This document shows, piece after piece, positions 6,469 through 9,714 of a stretch of DNA of 9,714 nucleotides. Positions within the stretch are counted from its first letter, which is position 1. Each line of letters begins with the position of its first letter. The position numbers and the translations under genes are program-made. This DNA comes from Brevibacillus sp. GTDB taxonomy: Bacteria > Bacillota > Bacilli > Brevibacillales > Brevibacillaceae. The notes below the pieces were generated by a model. The model was not told the DNA's origin. It did not search any database and was given only the letters and a program-made list of their open reading frames with translations. The stretch is from contig JARDZO010000218.1 of NCBI GenBank assembly GCA_029240815.1, positions 1-9,714 on the forward strand, in the 5' to 3' direction.

Positions 6469-7371
6469 ATGAATAAGAAGATGATTATTCTTTCGACTTT
6501 ACTTACCTTCAGTTTATTGGCCGGATGCGGCAATGCCAACGAAAATGCGCCTGCCAACGAGAATAACCACACTTCTGGTCATGGCGCAAGTCACGATCAA
6601 GCAGGCAATCAAGCAGGCAAACAAGCGGAAAATCAAGCAGAGAATCACGGCGGACATGGCGCTGAACAAAAACCGGTGTCAGATAACCTGAAAGCTTCGT
6701 TTGCTTTCACTTCAGGCAGTGCAAAAGCAAACGAAGAAACGGAAATAACCGTTCAAATCACCAATAAGGACGGCTCGCCGGTAAACGATTTCGAGGTCAA
6801 TCATGAGAAATTGCTTCATTTGATCATCGTTAATCACGATCTGTCATACTTTGCCCATATCCATCCCGATTTCAAGGGAGGCGGCAAGTTTACAATAAAC
6901 AATGCTTTTCCTGCCGGTGGCAAATACAAGATGTTTGCGGATTTCAAACCTGTCGGCGGGTCCGCCACGACTTTGAGCGAATGGATGGATGTGGAAGGGA
7001 AAGAAGGGGAACATGCTGCCGTCACACCTGACGCGAAGCTAGTTAAAGAAGTCAACGATAAAGAAATTGAACTCGCTCTGACCAGCACGAAAGCAAAAGA
7101 AGATGTCACGTTGACGTTCGACATCCGCGATGCGAAGACGAAGCAAGGAATTAACAACCTGGAGCCTTATTTGGGTGCAGTGGGCCATGTGGTCATTCTT
7201 TCAGAAGATGCGGGACAGTACCTCCATGTGCATCCACTCGATGAAAAAGCAACCGGGCCTAAAGCACAGTTCGCGACATCTTTTCCGCAAGGCGGCACCT
7301 ATAAGATTTGGGGACAATTTCAGCATAGAGGCGAAGTCATTACCGCCCCTTTTATAGTTGAAGTGAAATAA
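6469..7371 (+). CDS. His-rich lipoprotein with two YtkA/FixH-like repeats, putative copper binding
   Basis: This is a 300-residue exported lipoprotein. The start is ATG 6469, because GGAGAG (6456-6461) lies seven bases upstream and it opens a signal peptide ending in the lipobox LLAGC (C20). Residues 21-70 are a low-complexity Asn/Gln/His linker. Two beta-rich repeats follow. Each holds H-x12-H-x-H-P (H117, H130, H132 and H240, H253, H255) and then FP-x-GG-x-YK. The regular His layout suggests a metal site in each repeat, but no enzyme motif is seen. The gene begins 15 bases after copA, so it probably binds or buffers copper on the outer face of the membrane. The YtkA/FixH comparison is from pattern memory; the copper role is inferred from context. 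Confidence 0.8.
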   Translation: MNKKMIILSTLLTFSLLAGCGNANENAPANENNHTSGHGASHDQAGNQAGKQAENQAENHGGHGAEQKPVSDNLKASFAFTSGSAKANEETEITVQITNKDGSPVNDFEVNHEKLLHLIIVNHDLSYFAHIHPDFKGGGKFTINNAFPAGGKYKMFADFKPVGGSATTLSEWMDVEGKEGEHAAVTPDAKLVKEVNDKEIELALTSTKAKEDVTLTFDIRDAKTKQGINNLEPYLGAVGHVVILSEDAGQYLHVHPLDEKATGPKAQFATSFPQGGTYKIWGQFQHRGEVITAPFIVEVK

Positions 7372-7398
7372 TCGGCAACGGGAGAGAGGAGAAGGATC

Positions 7399-8019
7399 AT
7401 GGGAGAAAAAATAAAAATAGCCGTCAGCCCTGCGATTCAAATCGGAGGAAGTATATTTACAGCCGAACAGCTCGCCAAGATCGGTACCGTGGCAGGGCCG
7501 GATGTCAAAATTGAAATGACGAATTTCAAACAACTGTATGTGGAGGTTCCCCTTGAGCAGCATGATGCGATCAAGGAAGAGCTCCAACGATTCGGACTTG
7601 AGGTGTATCCGGCGGGTTTTGCCACCAAAAGCTTGATCGCTTGCAATTTTTGCAAAGGTGCCGAAGAGGCCGGTCTGGAAACAGCGCGAGTGGTCAATCA
7701 AGCCATTGCCGGAATTGAAACACCTACGCCAATCAAAATTGGGTATGCGGGCTGTGCGCTTGGCACCAGCGAGCCCCTGTTAAAAGATATCGGTATCGTT
7801 AAAATGCGGGACTCCTTTGACATTTACGTAGGGGGAGAACCCAAAGGTCTGAAAGCAGCCCTAGCCAAACAGCTTGTATCCGGCTTATCGGAGGTACAAC
7901 TGGTGGCGGCATTAAAGAAGATCATCGATTATTATAAGGAAAATGCAAAAGGGAAAGAAAAATTCAGTAAATTCGTCGATCGTATTACAATGGAACAATT
8001 GAAACAGATTGCCGGATAA
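7399..8019 (+). CDS. Small nitrite/sulfite reductase-like protein with altered cluster cysteines
   Basis: A 206-residue cytosolic protein. Residues about 1-70 fit the ferredoxin-like half domain of sulfite/nitrite reductases, and the rest fits the 4Fe-4S/siroheme domain. The cue is GYAGCALGTSEPLLKDIG (115-132), the counterpart of GCPNxCGxxxxxDIG, followed by a YVGG strand. The size matches low-molecular-weight assimilatory sulfite reductases. Only three Cys remain: C82, C85 and C119. The position of the fourth, which in these enzymes bridges cluster and siroheme, is T123, and C82/C85 are two residues apart instead of five. Normal siroheme catalysis is therefore doubtful. It has a strong GGAGAGAGGAG site and follows the lipoprotein gene by 27 bases, so it is co-transcribed with copA. 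A redox, cluster-repair or metal-binding role is possible. Confidence 0.8.
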   Translation: MGEKIKIAVSPAIQIGGSIFTAEQLAKIGTVAGPDVKIEMTNFKQLYVEVPLEQHDAIKEELQRFGLEVYPAGFATKSLIACNFCKGAEEAGLETARVVNQAIAGIETPTPIKIGYAGCALGTSEPLLKDIGIVKMRDSFDIYVGGEPKGLKAALAKQLVSGLSEVQLVAALKKIIDYYKENAKGKEKFSKFVDRITMEQLKQIAG

Positions 8020-8034
8020 TGAACTAAAATAGAG

Positions 8035-8043
8035 AGGAGGTGA
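8035..8043 (+). other. Orphan ribosome-binding sequence
   Basis: AGGAGGTGA sits 15 bases after the reductase-like gene, but no worthwhile coding frame follows. The best is an 18-codon frame from TTG 8057 to 8110, which runs through the terminator stem. It may be the scar of a deleted last gene of the copper operon. Confidence 0.35.
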
Positions 8044-8077
8044 GGGGGTTATAAAGTTGTGGAATAATCTTATGAAA

Positions 8078-8108
8078 GGTGTAGCACAAAGCTACATCTT
8101 ATTTTATT
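8078..8108 (+). terminator. Terminator of the copper operon
   Basis: GGTGTAGC (8078-8085) pairs with GCTACATC (8091-8098), including one G-T pair, around the loop ACAAA. The T-rich run TTATTTTATT follows. It is the first terminator after site C and closes the five-gene unit. Confidence 0.75.
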
Positions 8109-8180
8109 GAGTAAAGTTAGTAAACGGTCGAGAATCGAGAGATAAGTAAGCGGCAATGGGCAGGCCACCGCACCAATTAC

Positions 8181-8196
8181 TCGTTAAATTGAACGA
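8181..8196. promoter_or_regulatory. Palindrome upstream of the MarR promoter
   Basis: TCGTT-A-AATT-G-AACGA is a palindrome at 14 of 16 positions. It lies eight bases before the -35 box of the MarR promoter. It could be an upstream operator for MarR or another regulator. No protein can be assigned from sequence. Confidence 0.35.
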
Positions 8197-8204
8197 ATAG
8201 TCAG

Positions 8205-8256
8205 TTGACAATTGGGAAAAACACCCTTTAATATGTGTATTATACAACAATTGTAT
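8205..8256 (+). promoter_or_regulatory. Promoter and probable autoregulatory operator of the MarR unit
   Basis: TTGACA (8205-8210) and TAATAT (8229-8234) are 18 bases apart. Just after the -10 lies ATACAA-CAA-TTGTAT (8242-8256), a perfect inverted repeat close to the TACAATT/AATTGTA boxes known for OhrR and other MarR-family proteins. It covers the expected transcription start at about 8241. Autorepression by the downstream gene product is the simplest reading. Confidence 0.65.
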
Positions 8257-8280
8257 TATGCATGAATCGGGGTGTTAAGG

Positions 8281-8727
8281 ATGAATCGTGATCAAATTCT
8301 GTCCCTTAGATCAACCGTTCAACAGTTCATTCGATTGTTCGGTGTGTTAGAACAAACGGTTACTCCATGCGGATTTTCCATGTCATTATCGCAAGTATTT
8401 GCCCTACAGGAGTTAGAGAACCGTTCCATGTCGATTAAAGATCTGTCGGAAGAACTTCGATTGGAACGCAGCTCTGTGAGCCGTTTGGTGGATGGACTGG
8501 TAAAAGGGGGATTCGTCTTAAGAGAATTAAACGAACAAAACCGAAGAGAGGTAATCCTTTGTCTAACAGAAAAAGGGGAACGATCTATGAATAGACTGCG
8601 AGAACAGTCCATTGAGTTTTATGAGTCCATTTTGAATCATCTGCCTGAAACAAGCCAGGAAAAGGTATTGGAAGGATATCAACTGTTTACAGAATCTTTA
8701 GTAAAAGTAAGGAGGGGAGTACAATAA
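8281..8727 (+). CDS. MarR-family transcriptional regulator
   Basis: This is a winged-helix repressor of 148 residues, a normal size for the family. Helices 1-2 with QQFIRLFGVLEQ (14-25) form the dimer part. The recognition region reads SIKDLSEELRLERSSVSRLVDGLVKGGFV, followed by the wing with NRREVILCLTEKG. C30 in VTPCGFS could be a redox-sensing Cys, as in OhrR-like members, but its position alone does not prove it. I chose ATG 8281 because GGGGTG (8269-8274) lies six bases upstream; GTG 8272 is the alternative. Its stop codon overlaps the start of the next gene, so the two are probably co-regulated. A broken paralogue of its 5' end lies at 871-963. Ligand unknown. Confidence 0.9.
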   Translation: MNRDQILSLRSTVQQFIRLFGVLEQTVTPCGFSMSLSQVFALQELENRSMSIKDLSEELRLERSSVSRLVDGLVKGGFVLRELNEQNRREVILCLTEKGERSMNRLREQSIEFYESILNHLPETSQEKVLEGYQLFTESLVKVRRGVQ

Positions 8728-9062
8728 GTCACAATCCACCGCAAATTAACTCTAACTCCAAATCACAAGTAGTTACATCTATCGGCTCCATTATTTTATC
8801 GTTTATCGCATCATCTCATCATTGGCTTCATATGGCGATAGTATTCTTATTAGGAAGCTCTGCAGGAACGATGGCATCCATGTCAACGATTGTATGGGTT
8901 AGACGGTTCATGATTATCGCTACTTTGATCACCACGATTTTCTCCTTATATCGTCTGGTTAAACATAAACAGATGTCCCCTGTCATGAAGTCAATCACCA
9001 TCGTATCCGGTGTGATTTCATTAGGGTTTGTTATTTACACCATCTATAATTTTGGATGGTAG
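8724..9062 (+). CDS. Small membrane protein with probable ATA start
   Basis: The frame is open well upstream of its first ATG (8832). Starting at ATA 8724 it yields 112 residues with a sensible soluble head (SHNPPQINSNS) and three to four hydrophobic segments, about residues 16-31, 37-50, 60-75 and 92-108. A perfect AAGGAGG (8709-8715) lies eight bases before the ATA and serves nothing else, while ATG 8832 has no ribosome site and would begin inside the hydrophobic part. The ATA overlaps the MarR stop (ATAA), as in coupled gene pairs. An HHWLHM cluster (32-37) at a membrane edge could hold a metal or heme. I do not recognise the family. Either ATA is used, or an ATG has mutated and the gene is weakly expressed. 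Confidence 0.7.
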   Translation: MSHNPPQINSNSKSQVVTSIGSIILSFIASSHHWLHMAIVFLLGSSAGTMASMSTIVWVRRFMIIATLITTIFSLYRLVKHKQMSPVMKSITIVSGVISLGFVIYTIYNFGW

Positions 9063-9117
9063 AGGAGGTCTCTTGGAGTCCGTCAATCATATCGAAATTC
9101 GCCAATTACCGTTATGA
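9063..9117 (+). pseudogene. Stub of a lost third gene of the MarR unit
   Basis: Directly after the stop at 9062 comes AGAGGAGGT and then TTG at 9073, a textbook start layout. The frame closes after 14 codons (LESVNHIEIRQLPL) at TGA 9115-9117. That stop touches the last codon of the minus-strand gene. A real gene was probably cut here when the downstream DNA was joined. It could also be a chance arrangement. Confidence 0.35.
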
Positions 9118-9276
9118 TTAATCGCGCATAGCTCCTGCCTCTCGAGAAGTCATTGCACCTTGTCCTTCGCTTATATCTTTTTGAATTTCTCGTTTAACTT
9201 TTTGTGCATCAGTTCCGGCAAATTCTGGTTTCAAAATAGAACTTAAATTCTCACTAGCTTGTTGATCCTGTTGCAT
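9118..9276 (-). CDS. Small protein resembling gamma-type small acid-soluble spore proteins
   Basis: This minus-strand gene codes for 52 residues, from ATG at 9276 to TAA at 9118-9120. GGAGGAGG stands six bases before the ATG, so the start is firm. The product is Gln, Glu, Lys and Ala rich with no hydrophobic core. EFAGTDAQKVKREIQ recalls the EFASETNAQQVRKQN repeats of gamma SASP, the amino acid store of Bacillus spores. The tail GQGAMTSREAGAMRD is unlike the repeats I know. A sporulation role is likely but the exact family is not certain. A CATAATA box at 9310-9316 (minus strand) would suit a forespore sigma factor. Confidence 0.65.
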   Translation of the reverse strand: MQQDQQASENLSSILKPEFAGTDAQKVKREIQKDISEGQGAMTSREAGAMRD

Positions 9277-9595
9277 ACAAGCCCTCCTCCATTTATTGTT
9301 TAATAATCTTATTATGTACTAAAAAACACTCGGTATATCCTGAGGAACTAAGCGAATTTCTCGATAGTTGAATCCTGACAAAAACAGTTGCCATCTAGGA
9401 CTTATATTCGCATGACGGATGGGGCAACCGCTTTAGCGAAGCGCGGGAGAAAGCTTTTTCTTTTGGGTATTCGTAGTACCGTGTTGAAATAGTGGTCTTC
9501 CCACAGTGAAACATCTCCATGCAAAATCGTAGCAGTGAGTTGAAATCCCGTGTCCGAATCGCTATGAACAGGGAAAGTTTTCAAGGAGGTAAAAC
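9277..9595. other. Gap between divergent genes; possible structured leader
   Basis: No gene is visible. The left part holds the minus-strand promoter candidate. The right part, about 9410-9580, would be the leader of the RCC1 gene and has small hairpins: CGCTT-TAGCG-AAGCG (9429-9443) and AGAAA-GCTT-TTTCT (9448-9461). I could not match it to a known riboswitch with confidence. Confidence 0.3.
9310..9339 (-). promoter_or_regulatory. Possible forespore-type promoter of the spore-protein-like gene
   Basis: On the minus strand, GATATA (9339-9334) and CATAATA (9316-9310) are 17 bases apart, the latter about 33 bases before the start codon. CATnnTA is the -10 form of sigma G and sigma F promoters. 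The -35 match is poor, so this is tentative. Confidence 0.3.
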
Positions 9596-9714
9596 ATGGA
9601 TTACATTTCACCGAAAGAAGCTGCGTTAAAGGTGAAACGGTGGCCTAAAGATACCATAGCGGCGGGTCGTCGTCATACCGTTGGTCTTAAATCTGACGGA
9701 ACGGTGACGGCTGT
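9596..9714 (+). CDS. RCC1-repeat protein, N-terminal part (cut by window edge)
   Basis: The ATG at 9596 is fixed by AAGGAGGT (9583-9590), five bases upstream, and 39 codons are visible before the right edge. After a charged head, residues 21-37 read IAAGRRHTVGLKSDGTV, the G-x-x-H-T-x-x-L-K-x-D-G-x-V core of an RCC1 (regulator of chromosome condensation) blade. Bacterial RCC1 proteins are beta-propellers that serve as binding scaffolds; many have seven or more blades, so most of the gene lies outside. No signal peptide is present, suggesting a cytosolic protein. Function unknown. Confidence 0.8.
   Translation, partial: MDYISPKEAALKVKRWPKDTIAAGRRHTVGLKSDGTVTA

Noticed and set aside
9402..9611. 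Minus-strand frame of 69 codons over the RCC1 leader
   Set aside because: It crosses the firm start and ribosome site of the RCC1 gene, and its product has no recognisable features.
1..9714. CRISPR array, transposase, integrase, tRNA or rRNA genes
   Set aside because: I saw no regularly spaced repeats, no transposase or integrase motifs on either strand, and no tRNA- or rRNA-like segment. The island's mobility can only be inferred from the flanking remnants.

Overview
The window reads like accessory chromosome of a spore-forming Bacillota, probably Bacillales. Signs are near-perfect AGGAGG ribosome sites, a CsoR/CopZ/CopA copper cassette of the Bacillus kind, a lipoprotein signal with a Gram-positive-type lipobox, and a short minus-strand gene resembling gamma-type small acid-soluble spore proteins. 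No species can be named from the sequence alone.

Layout. Bases 1-1300 are a graveyard: the 5' end of a minus-strand MFS transporter (running off the left edge) butts against the last codons of an SRPBCC/AHSA1-type gene, followed by unidentified coding remnants, a possible small membrane protein, and a broken N-terminal copy of a MarR gene. Bases 1320-8108 are a copper-response island, all on the plus strand: (a) a 14-helix MFS exporter of the EmrB/QacA type with its own promoter, leader and terminator; (b) a CsoR-family repressor; (c) a five-gene operon of a second CsoR-family repressor, CopZ, CopA, a His-rich lipoprotein and a small sulfite/nitrite reductase-like protein, ending in a hairpin terminator. 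Bases 8181-9117 hold a MarR regulator coupled to a small membrane protein that appears to start at ATA, then the stub of a lost third gene. A small spore-protein-like gene follows on the minus strand, then a roughly 320-base gap and the start of an RCC1-repeat protein that leaves the right edge.

How it works together. All three island promoters carry the same arrangement over the -10 box, TATA(G/C)-N9-(C/G)TATA with a G-rich N9. The MFS gene and both csoR units therefore look like one regulon. The two repressors differ in metal ligands: the first has the Cu(I) set Cys-His-Cys, the second Cys-His-His as in RcnR-type sensors. CopZ would carry Cu(I) to CopA for export. The lipoprotein, with two copies of an H-x12-H-x-H-P motif, could bind metal outside the membrane. 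The last gene keeps the sulfite-reductase fold signature but lacks the cysteine expected to bridge the Fe-S cluster to siroheme, so its role is open.

The island is bracketed by two MarR 5' segments in direct orientation (about 82% identical over 93 bases), which may mark how it arrived or rearranged. The points most worth a second look are the shared operator, the split ligand sets of the two repressors, the altered reductase-like protein, the duplicated His motif and the ATA start.
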